64,000 bases of DNA from Deinococcus aquiradiocola (GCF_014646915.1 NZ_BMOE01000005.1:186001-250000); one strand, 5' to 3'. Positions 47,914 to 60,040 are shown, numbered from the stretch's first letter. Numbers and translations: made by a program. Notes: generated by a model not told the origin, from the letters alone.

Positions 47914-48825
47914 TCACACGAGCAGCACGCGGTCCACGGCGCCCGCCAGGAACAGCACCGCGAGGTACAGCATGCTGTACAGGTACAGCGGCACCGCCAT
48001 CTTGCGGGTCGCGACCTGCCCCGCCATGACGGGCCGGTACAGCCGCCACGCGAGGCGCAGCAGCCACGCGCCGGACAGCAGCGCCACCGCGAGATAAATC
48101 CAGCTGACCTCGTGGAAGGTCCAGGGCAGGACGCTCAGCACCACGGTGTAGATGCTGTACAGCCACACCTGCGCCACCGTCAGCCGGTCGCCGTGAATGA
48201 CGGGCAGCATCGGGATGCCCACCTCGCGGTACTCCTCCTTGATCATGATCGCCAGCGCCCAGAAGTGCGCGGGCGTCCAGAAGAAGATGATCGCGAACAG
48301 GAACCACGCGAACAGGTTCAGGTCGCCCGTCACGGCCGCCCAGCCGACCAGCGGAGGGAAGCAGCCGGCCGCGCCGCCCAGCACGATGTTGTGCCACGTG
48401 CGGCGCTTGAGCCACAGCGTGTACACGCCCACGTACGTCACGAAGCCCGCGAGGCTCATCCACGCGGCGAGCGGCGTCGCCCACACCCACAGCGCCAGGA
48501 AGGACAGCAGCTGCAGGGCCGCGCCGAACATCGAGGCTTCCCGCGTGCCGATCAATCCGCTGGAGGTGGGGCGTTTCGCGGTGCGCGCCATCTTCAGGTC
48601 GATGTCGCGGTCGATGACCATGTTGAAGACGCCCGCCGACCCGGCCGACGCGTACCCGGCGAGCGACACCACGATCAGCAGCGTCAGGCCCGGCCAGCCG
48701 CGCTGCGCCATGAACATCGCCGTGACGGTCGTGAACAGCAGCAGCGAGATGACCTTCGGCTTGGTGAGCGCGAGGTAATCGCGCCACGACGCGCGCGTGC
48801 GGGCCGCGACAGGAGCGGCCGTCAC
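47914..48825 (-). CDS. ctaB: Protoheme IX farnesyltransferase (heme O synthase)
   Basis: A 303-residue UbiA-family membrane enzyme that adds a farnesyl group to heme B. It has the Mg-diphosphate motif [19 protein letters not shown] and the second acidic loop [12 protein letters not shown] near residue 150, with about nine hydrophobic segments. The GTG start overlaps the ctaA stop (GTGA). The longer frame from 48921 lies inside ctaA and is not used. It supplies heme O for the oxidase to its left. Confidence 0.94.
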   Translation of the reverse strand: MTAAPVAARTRASWRDYLALTKPKVISLLLFTTVTAMFMAQRGWPGLTLLIVVSLAGYASAGSAGVFNMVIDRDIDLKMARTAKRPTSSGLIGTREASMFGAALQLLSFLALWVWATPLAAWMSLAGFVTYVGVYTLWLKRRTWHNIVLGGAAGCFPPLVGWAAVTGDLNLFAWFLFAIIFFWTPAHFWALAIMIKEEYREVGIPMLPVIHGDRLTVAQVWLYSIYTVVLSVLPWTFHEVSWIYLAVALLSGAWLLRLAWRLYRPVMAGQVATRKMAVPLYLYSMLYLAVLFLAGAVDRVLLV

Positions 48826-49850
48826 GCGCCCACCCCCGCCGGGACAGCCGCGCCGTGCGGCTCGGGACGGGCCGTCATGGCCGTGTAGCACAGCATCACG
48901 ACCGCCAGCCACATCAGGCACGCCAGGAACAGGTGCAGCAGCTGCATCCAGCCGGGCGCCTTGAGCGCCACGTTCAGCACGCCCGCCACGATCTGCAGGC
49001 CCACCAGCGCGTGCAGCGCGACCTTCCAGCGGCGCGGCTGCAGGGCACGCCCGCTGCCCTCACGGCCCGCGACCTGAGCCGCGAACCAGATCAGGTACGC
49101 GGACACGCCGAGCGCCAGGGTGGGGTGCAGCACCCGCAGGTTCTGGATGAGCGTGGCGCTGAGCGAGAAATCCTGCCGGACCGTGTCGAGCGGCGTCATG
49201 CCGGTCGGCGTGAACAGCAGGTCCCCGAGCGCCGTCACGGCGCCCGCCATCCCGAGCAGCAGCATGCTGACGATCGCCACCGCCGACAGCCAGCCCACGC
49301 GGCCCTGCCCGCGCAGCCGCAGGCGCGGCCCGCCGGACGCCCACACGGCCGTCAGCAGCAGCGCGCCCAGTAGCGCGAAGGTGTTCGCGAGGTGCACGCC
49401 CTGCACGAACCCACGCGCCGGGTTGGTGCTGGTCGCCGTGAGGCCCAGCAGCACCTGCACGCCGCCCACCAGCCCCTCGAAGACGATCAGCAGCAGCGAC
49501 AGGACCGCGCCCGTCCGCACCGGATGCCCCTTCGGGCTGCGCAGCAGCGCCAGGCCCAGCAGCGCGACCGCCAGCAGGCCCGACACGCCGCTCGTGAGCC
49601 GGTGCGAGAACTCGATCACGGTGTTCAGCGTCGGAGAGACCGGCACGGCCACCCCGTTGCACAGCGGCCAGTGCGCGCCGCACCCGGCACCCGCCCCGCT
49701 GATGCGCACGAACGCGCCCCACAGGATCACGAGGACGTTGTACGCCAGCGCACTCCACGCCAGCCACGTCAACAGTCGGCCCGCCGGAACGCCCGTCCCG
49801 GCCGTCCGGTCTTCAGGCCGCAGCTTCTGGCCTTCAAGCACCCCATTCAC
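48822..49850 (-). CDS. ctaA: Heme A synthase
   Basis: A 342-residue integral membrane protein that oxidises heme O to heme A. About eight helices are visible; the heme ligand region [16 protein letters not shown] and a second histidine-bearing [15 protein letters not shown] fit the CtaA family, as does the [14 protein letters not shown] loop with its paired cysteines. GTG start is set by GGAGGTG; frames opening at 50054 extend into the divergent promoter region. Forms an operon with ctaB. Confidence 0.94.
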   Translation of the reverse strand: MNGVLEGQKLRPEDRTAGTGVPAGRLLTWLAWSALAYNVLVILWGAFVRISGAGAGCGAHWPLCNGVAVPVSPTLNTVIEFSHRLTSGVSGLLAVALLGLALLRSPKGHPVRTGAVLSLLLIVFEGLVGGVQVLLGLTATSTNPARGFVQGVHLANTFALLGALLLTAVWASGGPRLRLRGQGRVGWLSAVAIVSMLLLGMAGAVTALGDLLFTPTGMTPLDTVRQDFSLSATLIQNLRVLHPTLALGVSAYLIWFAAQVAGREGSGRALQPRRWKVALHALVGLQIVAGVLNVALKAPGWMQLLHLFLACLMWLAVVMLCYTAMTARPEPHGAAVPAGVGA

Positions 49851-50072
49851 ACCACACCACCTCCGGTTGTCTCTGCCCAGCGTACGACCCGGCAGGCGGG
49901 TCTTCTCACGGCACTCATTCACCCCGATTCTAACGGCCTGCAGCGGCGACCCTCCCGTACGATTGTCCCCACGCCCGCCGCACTGTCCTCCGCGCGGTAC
50001 GGACACCGTGCGCGGGCGGCCGTGACCTTTGACTCTGATGCGCCCGCCCCCCACCCCCTACACTGAACCGAA

Positions 50073-50552
50073 ATGGGTGAACTCTTAGCGACGGCCTCTG
50101 TCATCACGATTGTCCTGAGCGGACTCGCGCTCGTCACGGGCGTCGTCCTCATCCGGCGCGGCAACCGCGAGGCGCACATGCGCGCCATGCTGACCGCCAC
50201 CAGCCTCGCCGTCCTCTTCCTGGTCTTCTACCTCTCCAAGGTCGCCATCGGGTATACCAAGACCTGGGTCGGCCCGGCCGAATGGCGCACGTGGTACCTC
50301 GTGCTGCTCGCCACGCACACCCTCATGGCCGCCCTCAACGTCCCGCTCGCCCTCGTCGCCCTGTGGTACGCCTGGAAGGGCCGCATCGCCGCCGGATCGC
50401 TCGCCCGCATCCAAGAGGTGCCCGCCGCCGCCGCCCTCTTCGCCCGGCACCGCGCGTGGGTGCGCTGGACGGTCCCCGTCTGGCTGTACGTCGCCGTGAC
50501 CGGCTGGATCATCTACGTGGCCCTGGAACGCTTCGGCGCCGTGAAAGGCTGA
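50073..50552 (+). CDS. DUF420 membrane protein, oxidase assembly factor candidate
   Basis: A 159-residue protein with four to five helices. It fits DUF420 (YozB/CtaM family), members of which are needed for aa3 oxidase assembly in some Firmicutes. Conserved histidines and Tyr/Trp-rich helices include [21 protein letters not shown] and [17 protein letters not shown]. It is transcribed divergently from ctaA-ctaB, which supports a role in the same oxidase. TACACT (50059-50064) lies eight bases before the ATG. Confidence 0.82.
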   Translation: MGELLATASVITIVLSGLALVTGVVLIRRGNREAHMRAMLTATSLAVLFLVFYLSKVAIGYTKTWVGPAEWRTWYLVLLATHTLMAALNVPLALVALWYAWKGRIAAGSLARIQEVPAAAALFARHRAWVRWTVPVWLYVAVTGWIIYVALERFGAVKG

Positions 50553-50609
50553 GCGGCCCGTGAACCGCCCACGCGCCCAGACGCCGCCCGCATCCACTAC
50601 CCTGCACGT

Positions 50610-51431
50610 ATGAAACTCACGGTTCCGCAGATCACGGCGGCCACCTCACCCCTCGTGATGGTCACCGCGTACGACTACCCCGGCGCCGTCCACGCCCAGA
50701 ACGCCGGCGTGGACCTCATCCTCGTCGGGGACAGCCTCGGCAACGTCGTCCTCGGCTACGACAGCACCGCGCCCGTCACGCTCGGCGACGTCATCCACCA
50801 CGGCCGCGCCGCCCGCCGGGGCGCGCCGGACACCTTCCTGGTGGTCGACATGCCCTTCGGCACGTACCACACCGGCGTCACCGACGCCATGCGCAACGCC
50901 GTGCAGATCATCCAGCAGACCGGCGCGGACGCCGTCAAGATGGAAGGCAGCTCCCCTGAAGTCCTCCAGGCGACCGCCACCCTGTCCCGCAACGGCGTGC
51001 CCGTCATGGCCCACGTCGGCCTCCTCCCCCAGACCGCCACCGCGCAGGGCGGCATGAAAGTGCAGGGCCGCGACGAGGAAGGCGCACGGCAGGTCCTCAA
51101 GGCCGCGCAGGACGTGCAGGACGCCGGGGCGTTCGCCGTCGTGCTGGAAGTCATCCCCGCCCGCCTCGCCCGCATCGTCACCGAACGCCTGCACATCCCC
51201 ACCATCGGCATCGGCGCCGGACCGCACTGCAAAGGACAGGTGCTCGTCACGCACGACCTGCTCGGCATCTACGAAGGCGAACAGAAGAAGATCGCCAAAC
51301 GCTACGCCGAGATCGGCGCGCTCTCCACGCAGGCCATCCGCGACTACGCCGCCGAGGTGCGCGGCGGACAGTTCCCCGCCCGCGAGAACAGCTTCGTCAT
51401 CAAGGACGACGTGCTTGACAAACTCTACTGA
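50610..51431 (+). CDS. panB: 3-methyl-2-oxobutanoate hydroxymethyltransferase
   Basis: A 273-residue enzyme of pantothenate (CoA) synthesis, making ketopantoate from alpha-ketoisovalerate and methylenetetrahydrofolate. Family blocks are clear: [81 protein letters not shown]. Length is normal. TACCCT (50598-50603) is six bases before the ATG. The next two genes follow closely and may share its transcript. Confidence 0.95.
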   Translation: MKLTVPQITAATSPLVMVTAYDYPGAVHAQNAGVDLILVGDSLGNVVLGYDSTAPVTLGDVIHHGRAARRGAPDTFLVVDMPFGTYHTGVTDAMRNAVQIIQQTGADAVKMEGSSPEVLQATATLSRNGVPVMAHVGLLPQTATAQGGMKVQGRDEEGARQVLKAAQDVQDAGAFAVVLEVIPARLARIVTERLHIPTIGIGAGPHCKGQVLVTHDLLGIYEGEQKKIAKRYAEIGALSTQAIRDYAAEVRGGQFPARENSFVIKDDVLDKLY

Positions 51432-51484
51432 AGGCAGGGCCACGTCACCCCACCCACCCTGGACCCGATCCCCTGGAGACCCGC

Positions 51485-51721
51485 ATGACCGCAGCCCGGC
51501 AGGACGACAACCGCGAACTCGTGAAGCTCCTGAGCGCCCTCGTCGAGCGCTACCCCGATCAGCGTTTCGGCCAGCTGCTCGTCCACTCGGGCATCCTCCA
51601 GTACGAGCCGCGTGACCGGCAGGACGGCACGGCCACACCGTCCCTCCTCGACCCCTTCAACGAAGAGTCGCGCCGCACCCTGCACCGGGCCGTGAAGGCC
51701 CTGAAAGGCCCCAACCCATGA
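51485..51721 (+). CDS. Small protein of unknown function, 78 aa
   Basis: A soluble, helical and acidic protein (MTAARQDDNRELVKLLSALVERYPDQRFGQLLVHSGIL...). A central RYPDQRFGQLL motif is followed by DPFNEESRRTLHRAVKAL. Ribosome-binding site CTGGAG. The ATG of the next gene overlaps its stop (ATGA). Not recognised. Confidence 0.65.
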   Translation: MTAARQDDNRELVKLLSALVERYPDQRFGQLLVHSGILQYEPRDRQDGTATPSLLDPFNEESRRTLHRAVKALKGPNP

Positions 51722-52095
51722 ACATCAACGTCACGCGCTGGACCGTCACCCGCAAGAAGATCCGCCCGAGCTTCAACCTCGGCGCGCTCGGCATGCTGTT
51801 CAGCGTGTCGGACCGCGTGAGCGGCCCCAGCCTGAACGACCGCGACCGCCGCGACGTGGCGTACCCGTACCGGCTGGCCCTCGACGCGGCCGCCCGCCCC
51901 GGCCGGTACCGCCTGGACCCCTCCGGCCCGGCCGCCCGCGCCTGGGCGGAGGCGCTCGGCACGCGCGAGTGGCGCACCGAGGCCGGGAAGGGCGGCCCGG
52001 CCCTCGTGACGGACCTGACCGAGTACGAGCGCCTCCAGTGGGAGGAACTCGCGGCGGGCCGCGCCCTGACCCTCACGTTCCAGCCGCTCGACTGA
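51718..52095 (+). CDS. Unknown protein, 125 aa, coupled to the previous gene
   Basis: A soluble alpha/beta protein: MNINVTRWTVTRKKIRPSFNLGALGMLFSVSDRVSG..., with a basic N-terminal strand pair, then YRLDPSGPAARAWAEALG and TDLTEYERLQWEELAAGRALTLTFQ. No motif known. Translational coupling to the 78-residue gene suggests a two-protein unit. Confidence 0.65.
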   Translation: MNINVTRWTVTRKKIRPSFNLGALGMLFSVSDRVSGPSLNDRDRRDVAYPYRLALDAAARPGRYRLDPSGPAARAWAEALGTREWRTEAGKGGPALVTDLTEYERLQWEELAAGRALTLTFQPLD

Positions 52096-52110
52096 CGGCA
52101 GGGCCGCACG

Positions 52111-52151
52111 GGCGGCGGGACCGGGCACGTCGTGCGTCCGGTCCCGCCGCC
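52111..52151 (+). terminator. Terminator hairpin after the panB-linked genes
   Basis: GGCGGCGGGACCGG pairs with CCGGTCCCGCCGCC around a 13-base loop and is followed by CTCATCTTT. Confidence 0.7.
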
Positions 52152-52177
52152 CTCATCTTTCCGCACCCGGCCGGGTC

Positions 52178-52306
52178 ATACGGTTTTGAGCTGAACTTTT
52201 GGAGTTCAGCCGAGCGAAGCGAGCACCAAAAAGTACGGTTTTGAGGAGGTGGAAGGGATGTCGGTGCTGTTCCCGGCATCCCTGGAATCGGATCAAAACC
52301 GTATCA
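52178..52306 (-). repeat. Dispersed repeat family A, copy 2 (reference-quality)
   Basis: Read on the minus strand: TGATACGGTTTTGATCCGAT, a GGGATG...CATCCC stem, CTCAAAACCGTAC, CGCTTCGCTCGG, CTGAACTCCAAAAGTTCAG, and an end CTCAAAACCGTATGAC that inverts the start. The first TGA is the stop codon of the TPR gene at 52304. The terminal ATACGGTTTTGA and TCAAAACCGTAT are exact inverted repeats. Confidence 0.8.
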
Positions 52307-53788
52307 GTTCAGGGTGCGGCCCTTGTGCGTGCCGATCAGCGTCTCGGCACGAGTCAGGTGCTCCTGCAGCGTCCCGTACCAGTCGTCGCTGGGGTCGGTG
52401 TACTCCAGCGCCTGCTGCGCGTGCAGGTACGCGGCGGTCGGGTCCGGGTAGCCCTGCTGCGCCATGATGTCGGCCGCCATCTGTTCGGCCGTCACCCAGT
52501 CGCGCGTGCCGGGCGCGGCCTCGCGCGAGACGCGCAGGTAATGGTCGAGCGCCTCGTCGAGGTGGTAGTAGTCCATCTCGACGCTGCCGAGCACCAGGCT
52601 GGCCGGGACCACCGCGCCCTGCGCGAGGGCGAGTTCGGCGGTCGTCTGCGCCTCCTGAAGCCGACCGAGGCGGTACTCGGCCTCGGCGATGTCGGCCAGC
52701 ACTTCCGGCACGAACGGGTAGTCGGCGACGTTCGCGGCGCTTTCCAGGCGGTCGCGGGCGTCCAGCGGACGGTCCAGGTCGAGGAACGCGACGCCCAGTT
52801 CGTGCAGGGCGTACGGGCGGTCCTCGGGACCGGCCAGGGCGAGCGCCTGATCGAAGTGCGGGATGGCGTCCGACTGGCGTGCCTGCGCGACGAGCACCTG
52901 TCCGTACACGAGGGCCACGCCGTAGCTCGGATCGCCCGCGAGCCGCTCCAGCCGGTCCGCTTCCTGAATGCGTTCCAGGGCCGCGTCCGTCTGATCCTGA
53001 TTGAGCAGCGCCTGCGCCATCAGGTAATGCCAGCTGGCGAGGCCCAGCGCGCCCGCCGTGGCGTCCGGGTCGAGCGTGCCGCTCAGGTCACCGAGGTCCG
53101 GGTACAGCGTCCGGGCGCGTTCGAGGATGGCGGCCGCCTCCATCGGCTGGCCGAGCTGCAGGTGCAGCGCCGCCTGTTCCTGCAGCATGCTGGCGCGCGA
53201 CACGCCGCGCGCGAGGCGGGCCGCTTCGGCGTACAGGTGCAGGGCCGCCTCGGTGTGCCCGAGGTTCTCCTCGCAGTCCGCCTGCCAGCTGCGCAGTCGC
53301 CAGCCGAGGTGCGCGGGCAGGTCCTGCACCGGCAGGTGCACGTCCAGCGCCTCCTGCCAGCGGTCCGCGAGCGCGAGGGCCGACATGGTGTGGAAGCGGC
53401 TGAGCGGGTCGCCGTGCACGGCGCGCACGTCCGGGTACGTGGCTTCCGGACCGCGCAGACGCGCGTCCAGCTCGGCGCTGAGCGCGAGGAACAGCGGCTG
53501 TTCGCGCACGTCCGGAGAGAGGCGCGCGGCTTCGGCCAGCGTGAGCTGCGTCTCGTCGCTGGCGACGTCGCCGTACAGGGCGTGCAGGCTCGCGAGGTAC
53601 AGGCGCAGTTCGGCGCGCGACGCTGCGGGCTGCCGCTGCCGGTCGGCCTCCTCGATGGCGAGGTCCAGCACGCTGAACGCCGTGTCGAAGTCCTCCTGCG
53701 GCGCGGCCTGCGCGGCATCGGTGCCGGGCTGGGCGGGGCCGGAGAGGGCGTCCGTCACCTGCTGCCAGGTGGTGAGCGGGTCGATCAT
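52304..53788 (-). CDS. TPR-repeat protein, 494 aa
   Basis: A soluble all-helical protein of TPR-like repeats through its whole length: for example [102 protein letters not shown] and the tail [20 protein letters not shown]. No signal peptide and no catalytic site. It probably acts as a scaffold. Its stop codon lies inside repeat copy A2. It diverges from ftsH across a regulatory spacer. Confidence 0.8.
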   Translation of the reverse strand: MIDPLTTWQQVTDALSGPAQPGTDAAQAAPQEDFDTAFSVLDLAIEEADRQRQPAASRAELRLYLASLHALYGDVASDETQLTLAEAARLSPDVREQPLFLALSAELDARLRGPEATYPDVRAVHGDPLSRFHTMSALALADRWQEALDVHLPVQDLPAHLGWRLRSWQADCEENLGHTEAALHLYAEAARLARGVSRASMLQEQAALHLQLGQPMEAAAILERARTLYPDLGDLSGTLDPDATAGALGLASWHYLMAQALLNQDQTDAALERIQEADRLERLAGDPSYGVALVYGQVLVAQARQSDAIPHFDQALALAGPEDRPYALHELGVAFLDLDRPLDARDRLESAANVADYPFVPEVLADIAEAEYRLGRLQEAQTTAELALAQGAVVPASLVLGSVEMDYYHLDEALDHYLRVSREAAPGTRDWVTAEQMAADIMAQQGYPDPTAAYLHAQQALEYTDPSDDWYGTLQEHLTRAETLIGTHKGRTLN

Positions 53789-54119
53789 GCACGCCCCTGG
53801 TGAGGGCCTGCCGTTGATGCAAGCGCAGCATCCGGCCGCGTGCCGGAAGGGATGGTCTGGGAGGGGAGGCGTATCATTCGCCCTTCAGCATAAGGCAGGG
53901 CAGCATCAGGCAGGGGCGGGAAGGGTGGGGGCCGCACGGTTAAGCGCAAGCTCAAGGCCAGATGTGTGCGGCACTACTCCCCCTAACCTTGAGTGCGGTA
54001 CACTCAAGTTACCTGGGCTGACCAGTCCGGCCACCACCGCGCGCCCGGCCCGGACCGCGCGCGTGCCAGAGCCGCCCTGAGCATACCGGACACCGTCTGT
54101 ACTTCCCTGGAGGAACCCC
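53789..54119. other. 331-bp divergent spacer between the TPR gene and ftsH
   Basis: No gene is seen. It contains the HAIR operator (53988-54008). A half-site-like CTCAAG also occurs at 53951-53956. The leader to ftsH is about 110 bases and ends with GGAGG before the TTG start. Confidence 0.5.
53988..54008. promoter_or_regulatory. HAIR operator (HspR site) upstream of ftsH
   Basis: CTTGAGT (53988-53994), seven bases, ACTCAAG (54002-54008): this equals the HspR-associated inverted repeat consensus CTTGAGT-N7-ACTCAAG with no mismatch. TACACT (53999-54004) sits inside it and may be the -10 box, so HspR binding would block transcription. In actinobacteria and Deinococcus, HspR represses chaperone and protease genes until heat shock. 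Confidence 0.75.
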
Positions 54120-55985
<1,866 letters not shown>

Positions 55986-55988
<3 letters not shown>

Positions 55989-56140
55989 TACGGTTTCGAT
56001 CCGATTCCAGGGATGCCAGTGCTCTTTCCGGCATCCCTTCCATCTCCTCCAAACCGTACCTGTTGGCTCTCGCGGCCGGGCGGCGGCTTCGCGTTCCGCT
56101 CGGCTGAACTCCAAGAGTTCAGCTCAATGTTGTGTGATCC
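55986..56140 (+). repeat. Dispersed repeat family A, copy 3
   Basis: Starts TGATACGGTTTCGATCCGAT, whose TGA is the ftsH stop codon; then GGGATGCC...GGCATCCC, CTCCAAACCGTAC, a 20-base insertion, CGCTCGGCTGAACTCCAAGAG and TTCAGCTCA. The final inverted TCAAAACCGTAT end is lost. Confidence 0.75.
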
Positions 56141-56287
56141 CGCCAGACTGCCCCCCGCCTTCACCGGCGGCCCGGTCGAGGACACGCCCCCGTTCAGGCC
56201 CACCGGCCGGGCGGGGGCGCTGCCGTGCAGCCGGGACGGACCTCTTCTCGCCCGTCAGAGCGGAAACCCTGCAGGGAGACGCTTACC

Positions 56288-57052
56288 ATGAGCGGCATGA
56301 ATATCGATCTGCATGGCCGACTTGCCCTCGTCACGGGCGGCTCCGGGCAGCTGGGGCGCGTCATGTGCCGCACCCTCGCCCGCTGCGGCGCGGACGTCGC
56401 CGTCCACTACCACCGCAACCGCGAGGGCGCCGAGGGGCTCGTCACCGAATTGCGCGCGACGGGCGTGCGCGCACACGCCGTGCAGGCCGACGTGACCCTC
56501 CCTGCCGACGTGCGCGCCATGCGGGACGCCGTGAACGCGCAGCTGGGCGATCCCGACATCATCGTGAACAACGCCGTCATCCAGTTCGCGTGGACGTCCG
56601 TTCTGCAGCAGTCCCCGCACGATTTCGAGGGGCAGTTCCGGTCGAGCGTGCTGCACAACGTCCTGATGGCGCAGACCTTCGTGCCTGCCATGCAGGCGCG
56701 CGGGTGGGGCCGCGTGATCGGCATCAACACCGAGTGCAGCCTGCAGAACACCCCCACCCAGGCCGCGTACGTGGCCGGGAAGCGCGGCATGGACGGCGTG
56801 CTCCGCGTCCTGGCGCGCGAGGTCGGGCCGCAGCAGGTGACGGTCAATCAGGTCGCGCCCGGCTGGATGATCAGCGAGGACGTGTCCGACGACGACACCG
56901 CCAGCGCGTACCGGGAAGGCGTGCCGCTCCGGCGGCGCGGGACGGATCAGGACGTGGCGAACCTCGTGGCGTTCCTGGCGTCGGACCTCGCCGCGTTCAT
57001 CTCCGGGCAGTTCATCTCCGTGTCCGGCGGCAACGTCATGCCCGCCATCTGA
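56288..57052 (+). CDS. Short-chain dehydrogenase/reductase
   Basis: A 254-residue Rossmann oxidoreductase: cofactor loop TGGSGQLGRVM (NADP-type, with basic HRNREG later), NNAVIQFAW as the NNAG-type motif, and active-site Tyr-x-x-x-Lys in AAYVAGKRG; a serine in NTECS is in the place of the catalytic Ser. It resembles FabG-like 3-oxoacyl reductases, but without a partner its substrate is open. Start 56288 follows a GGGAG ribosome-binding site; an ATG at 56297 is an alternative. Confidence 0.88.
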   Translation: MSGMNIDLHGRLALVTGGSGQLGRVMCRTLARCGADVAVHYHRNREGAEGLVTELRATGVRAHAVQADVTLPADVRAMRDAVNAQLGDPDIIVNNAVIQFAWTSVLQQSPHDFEGQFRSSVLHNVLMAQTFVPAMQARGWGRVIGINTECSLQNTPTQAAYVAGKRGMDGVLRVLAREVGPQQVTVNQVAPGWMISEDVSDDDTASAYREGVPLRRRGTDQDVANLVAFLASDLAAFISGQFISVSGGNVMPAI

Positions 57053-57105
57053 CCCGGGTTCCGGTTGAATCCCGCGGCGTCTTCGTGTTCAGTCCAGGTG
57101 GAACG
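57050..57105 (+). repeat. Dispersed 56-bp repeat, family B, copy 2
   Basis: Starts TGACCCGGGTTCCGGTTGAA at the SDR stop codon (TGA) and ends AGGTGGAACG. Same length and block order as copy 1 (2769-2824, minus strand), with about ten differences. Confidence 0.6.
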
Positions 57106-57124
57106 CGTACGGCTGGCCCGGCCG

Positions 57125-57766
57125 TCAGTCCGGGCGTTCCGTCCGGGCTGCACTGAGGAGTGCCCAGCGCAGCAGCAGCCATGACGCGGCCTCGATGACG
57201 TTCGCACCGGTGTACAGGACCTGACTGGCGAGCGTCTGGGCGGGCATCCCGCCGAGCGGCACGACCGTCAGGACCGCCTGCGCGGCCGCGAGGGCCGCCG
57301 CGAGGTTCGCCACGTCCACCAGCGAGGACCGGCCCGCCGTGTCGGCCGGGTTGACCATGAAGCGCACGCTCCACAGGTACGCCAGGAAGCTCACGAGAAT
57401 CCCGACGCCCGACACCGTCACCTGCACGGTGGACGCGACGGGATTGACGGGGTACACGCCCGCCACGGCGGGCAGGAACGTGAACAGCAGCCACAGCGTG
57501 CCCTCGAAGGCGATCACCCACGGGTACAGCATGCTGACGGCCGTGCGGAGCGGGTCCGTGGTGAGGACCACCCCGCCGCGCAGCACGCGGCCCATGAGTG
57601 GCGTCCAGAGGGCCAGCAGCACCGTGGACGCCACGAGGTCCACGAGCGGCAGCCACAGGCCCAGCCCGCTGTTCGTGGTGGTGTACGCGGCCAGCGCGGC
57701 GAGACTCGCGGCGCGCAGCCACAGGCCCGCCAGCGCGAGCGTCGGCGCGGTGCTGGGCGTCAGCAC
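57125..57766 (-). CDS. Membrane protein, 213 aa, about six helices
   Basis: Six hydrophobic segments are visible (LALAGLWLRAASLAALAAY, LVDLVASTVLLALWTPL, AVSMLYPWVIAFEGTLWLLFTFLPA, STVQVTVSGVGILVSFLAYLWS, LAAALAAAQAVLTVVP, ASWLLLRWALLSA). No family motif is known. The GTG start follows the gatB stop by four bases, so it is the second gene of a gatB transcript. Function unknown. Confidence 0.65.
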   Translation of the reverse strand: MLTPSTAPTLALAGLWLRAASLAALAAYTTTNSGLGLWLPLVDLVASTVLLALWTPLMGRVLRGGVVLTTDPLRTAVSMLYPWVIAFEGTLWLLFTFLPAVAGVYPVNPVASTVQVTVSGVGILVSFLAYLWSVRFMVNPADTAGRSSLVDVANLAAALAAAQAVLTVVPLGGMPAQTLASQVLYTGANVIEAASWLLLRWALLSAARTERPD

Positions 57767-57770
57767 CGCG

Positions 57771-59210
57771 TCACAGGCCCAGCCGCGCGTTCAGGACCTG
57801 ACGCACCACGTCCGGTCCCGCCTGCCCGTTCATGGCCTTCATGACCGGCCCGAACAGGGCGTTCGCGGCCTTCAGGTTCCCGGCCCGCACCTGCTCCACT
57901 GCCGCCGGGTTCGCGGCCATCGCGGCGTCCACGGCGGCCTCGATGGCGGCCGTGTCCGTCACGACGCTCAGCCCGCGCTCCTGCACCAGCGCGGCCGGGT
58001 CGGCGCCCTCCATCACTTCCGGCAGCAGGTCCTTCGCCATCTTGCCGCTGATGCCGCCCGCCTCGACCAGCCCCACCAGGGACGCCAGGTGCTCCGGCGT
58101 CAGGTGGCTCGCCGTGAGCGACTGTTCACGCGCGGCCAGCCAGCCGGCCACGTCCGTCAGCAGCCAGTTCGCGAGCTTCTGCACGTGCAGCTTCGGGTCG
58201 TGCCGCAGCGCGGCGTCCAGGAAGCGGCTCTGCGGCACGTCCACGCTGATTGCGTCGGCGTCCGCTTCGCGCAGGCCCGCCGCGACGTACCGCTCGCGCT
58301 TCCGGTCCGGCAGTTCCGGCATCTGCGCCCGCACGCGCTCGATCCACTCGGGCGTGATGTCCAGCGGAGGCAGGTCCGGCTCCGGGAAGTACCGGTAGTC
58401 CGCCTCGCCCTCCTTCGTGCGCATCACGAAGGTCCGCCCGCCGCCGTCGTCCCAGCCCATCGTGTCCTGCGTGATCGTCCCGCCCGCCTGCAGTACACGC
58501 GTCTGCCGCGCGATCTCATACTCCAGCGCCCGCTGCACGCTGCGGAACGAGTTGAGGTTCTTCACCTCGACCTTCGTGCCGAACGGCGTGCCGGGCCGGT
58601 GCACGGACACGTTCACGTCACAGCGCATCTGGCCCTCCTCGGGGTTCGCTTCGGACACGCCCAGCGACTGCGCCACCGCCCGGATCAGCGTCAGGAACTT
58701 GCGCGCCTGTTCCGGTGAGCGCAGTTCCGGTTCCGTCACCATCTCGATGAGCGGCATGCCCGCCCGGTTCAGGTCCAGCAGGCTGTACGGCGCGTACAGC
58801 GGGTGCATGAGTTTCCCGGCGTCGTCCTCCAGGTGCGCGCGCGTGATCCCGATCCGCTCGCCGTCCACCATGACCGCCCCGTTGCGCGCGATGGGCCGGT
58901 CGTACTGCGACAGCTGGAAGTTCTTGGGCGCGTCCGGGTAGAAGTAGTTCTTGCGGTGGAACTGCGTGAAGCCCGACACGTCGCACCCGAGCGCCAGCCC
59001 GAACATGATCGCGAGATCCACGGCCCGGGCGTTCAGGGTGGGCAGCGTGCCGGGCAGGCCCAGCGTCAGCGGGTCCGTGAAGGTGTTCGGCTCCTGCCCG
59101 AAGTAGTCGGTGCTGGCCGCACTGAAGATCTTGGTGCGGGTGTTCAGGTGCAGGTGAACTTCCAGCCCGATCACGGCCTGAAGATCGGTGGGGGAGGCAG
59201 GAACAGACAT
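57771..59210 (-). CDS. gatB: Asp-tRNA(Asn)/Glu-tRNA(Gln) amidotransferase subunit B
   Basis: A 479-residue subunit of GatCAB, which corrects misacylated Glu-tRNA(Gln) and Asp-tRNA(Asn). Signature blocks: [90 protein letters not shown] and the YqeY-like C-terminal tail ([11 protein letters not shown]). Start 59210 follows TATACT (59217-59222, minus strand) by six bases, so it is leaderless; the frame open to 59327 lies in a tandem repeat. gatA and gatC are not in this window. Confidence 0.95.
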   Translation of the reverse strand: MSVPASPTDLQAVIGLEVHLHLNTRTKIFSAASTDYFGQEPNTFTDPLTLGLPGTLPTLNARAVDLAIMFGLALGCDVSGFTQFHRKNYFYPDAPKNFQLSQYDRPIARNGAVMVDGERIGITRAHLEDDAGKLMHPLYAPYSLLDLNRAGMPLIEMVTEPELRSPEQARKFLTLIRAVAQSLGVSEANPEEGQMRCDVNVSVHRPGTPFGTKVEVKNLNSFRSVQRALEYEIARQTRVLQAGGTITQDTMGWDDGGGRTFVMRTKEGEADYRYFPEPDLPPLDITPEWIERVRAQMPELPDRKRERYVAAGLREADADAISVDVPQSRFLDAALRHDPKLHVQKLANWLLTDVAGWLAAREQSLTASHLTPEHLASLVGLVEAGGISGKMAKDLLPEVMEGADPAALVQERGLSVVTDTAAIEAAVDAAMAANPAAVEQVRAGNLKAANALFGPVMKAMNGQAGPDVVRQVLNARLGL

Positions 59211-59230
59211 GCAGCGAGTATAGGACATGC

Positions 59231-59400
59231 GCCAGAAGCAACCAGAGACGCGCAGTAGGCATCTGGAAAGAGGAGGGGCCGCCCCCGACGACAGGGCCAG
59301 AAGCAACCGGAGACGCGCAGTAGGCATCTGGAAAGAGGAGGGGCCGTCCCCGACGACAGGGCCAGAAGCAACCGGGGATGCGCGGCGGGCGTCCGGCAGG
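59231..59400. repeat. 65-bp tandem repeat, two full copies and a partial third
   Basis: GCCAGAAGCAACC... begins at 59231, 59296 and 59361, exactly 65 bp apart. Copies one and two differ at only a few bases; the third keeps the first ~20 bases and then diverges. It lies directly upstream of the gatB -10 box. On the minus strand, each unit has an open frame, but no ribosome-binding site marks one as coding. Confidence 0.75.
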
Positions 59401-59476
59401 AGGGGCGCGTGGTTGATGAAGCGGCGGTCAGCGTTCCCGGCACACGGGCGGCCCGCGCGTGCCGATACTGTGGGGC

Positions 59477-60040
59477 ATGCCAGCCCAGTCCGCGCCCGTG
59501 CAGCCCATCGTGTTCCTCGACACCGAGACGGGCGGCACCGACCCGGCCGTCTTCCCGCTGCTGACGGTGGGGCTCGTGACGCTGACGGAGGGCGTCCTGA
59601 GCCGCCCGCTGCACCTGAAGGTCCGGCACGACACGTATACGGTCCGGGCGGAGGCGCTGGCCGTGACGGGCATCGATCTGGTCGCGCACCACGCGGACGC
59701 CCTCCCGCCGGACGCTGTCGCGCAGGCCATCCGCGAGTACGCCGCGCCGCTCGGACGCGTGATGCTGGGCGGCCACAACTTCTCCTTCGACCTGGGCTTC
59801 ATGCGCCGCCTCATGCCGGACCTGTACGGCGTGTTCCGGCGCGGGTACGCGGACACCAAACTCAGCGCGCAGTTCCTGATTCACGCGGGTCTGCTGCCGC
59901 GCTCGGTGGGCACGCCGCTGGAGCAGCTGGCGAAGCACTTCGGGGTGGAGTACGGCGCGCACGACGCCCTGGAGGACGCCCAGGCCACCGCGAAGGTGTA
60001 CGTGAAGCTGATGGAACTGGCGCGGGCAGGAGCGGGCTAA
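59477..60040 (+). CDS. DnaQ-like 3'-5' exonuclease (DEDDh)
   Basis: A 187-residue stand-alone exonuclease domain. The acidic sites are present: FLDTETGG (ExoI D-x-E), [11 protein letters not shown] (ExoII Asp), and [10 protein letters not shown] (ExoIII, His-x4-Asp, DEDDh class). It could proofread, repair DNA, or trim RNA as in RNase T. GATACT (59464-59469), seven bases before the ATG, supports this start over 59459. Confidence 0.9.
   Translation: MPAQSAPVQPIVFLDTETGGTDPAVFPLLTVGLVTLTEGVLSRPLHLKVRHDTYTVRAEALAVTGIDLVAHHADALPPDAVAQAIREYAAPLGRVMLGGHNFSFDLGFMRRLMPDLYGVFRRGYADTKLSAQFLIHAGLLPRSVGTPLEQLAKHFGVEYGAHDALEDAQATAKVYVKLMELARAGAG

Noticed and set aside
59231..59327. N-terminal extension of gatB through the tandem repeat
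   Set aside because: The extra residues merely translate the 65-bp repeat and are absent from the GatB family; a TATACT box lies just before the shorter start.
59231..59400. CRISPR array
   Set aside because: Only 2.5 units, 65 bp each and directly adjoining, with no separate repeat and spacer parts and no cas gene.
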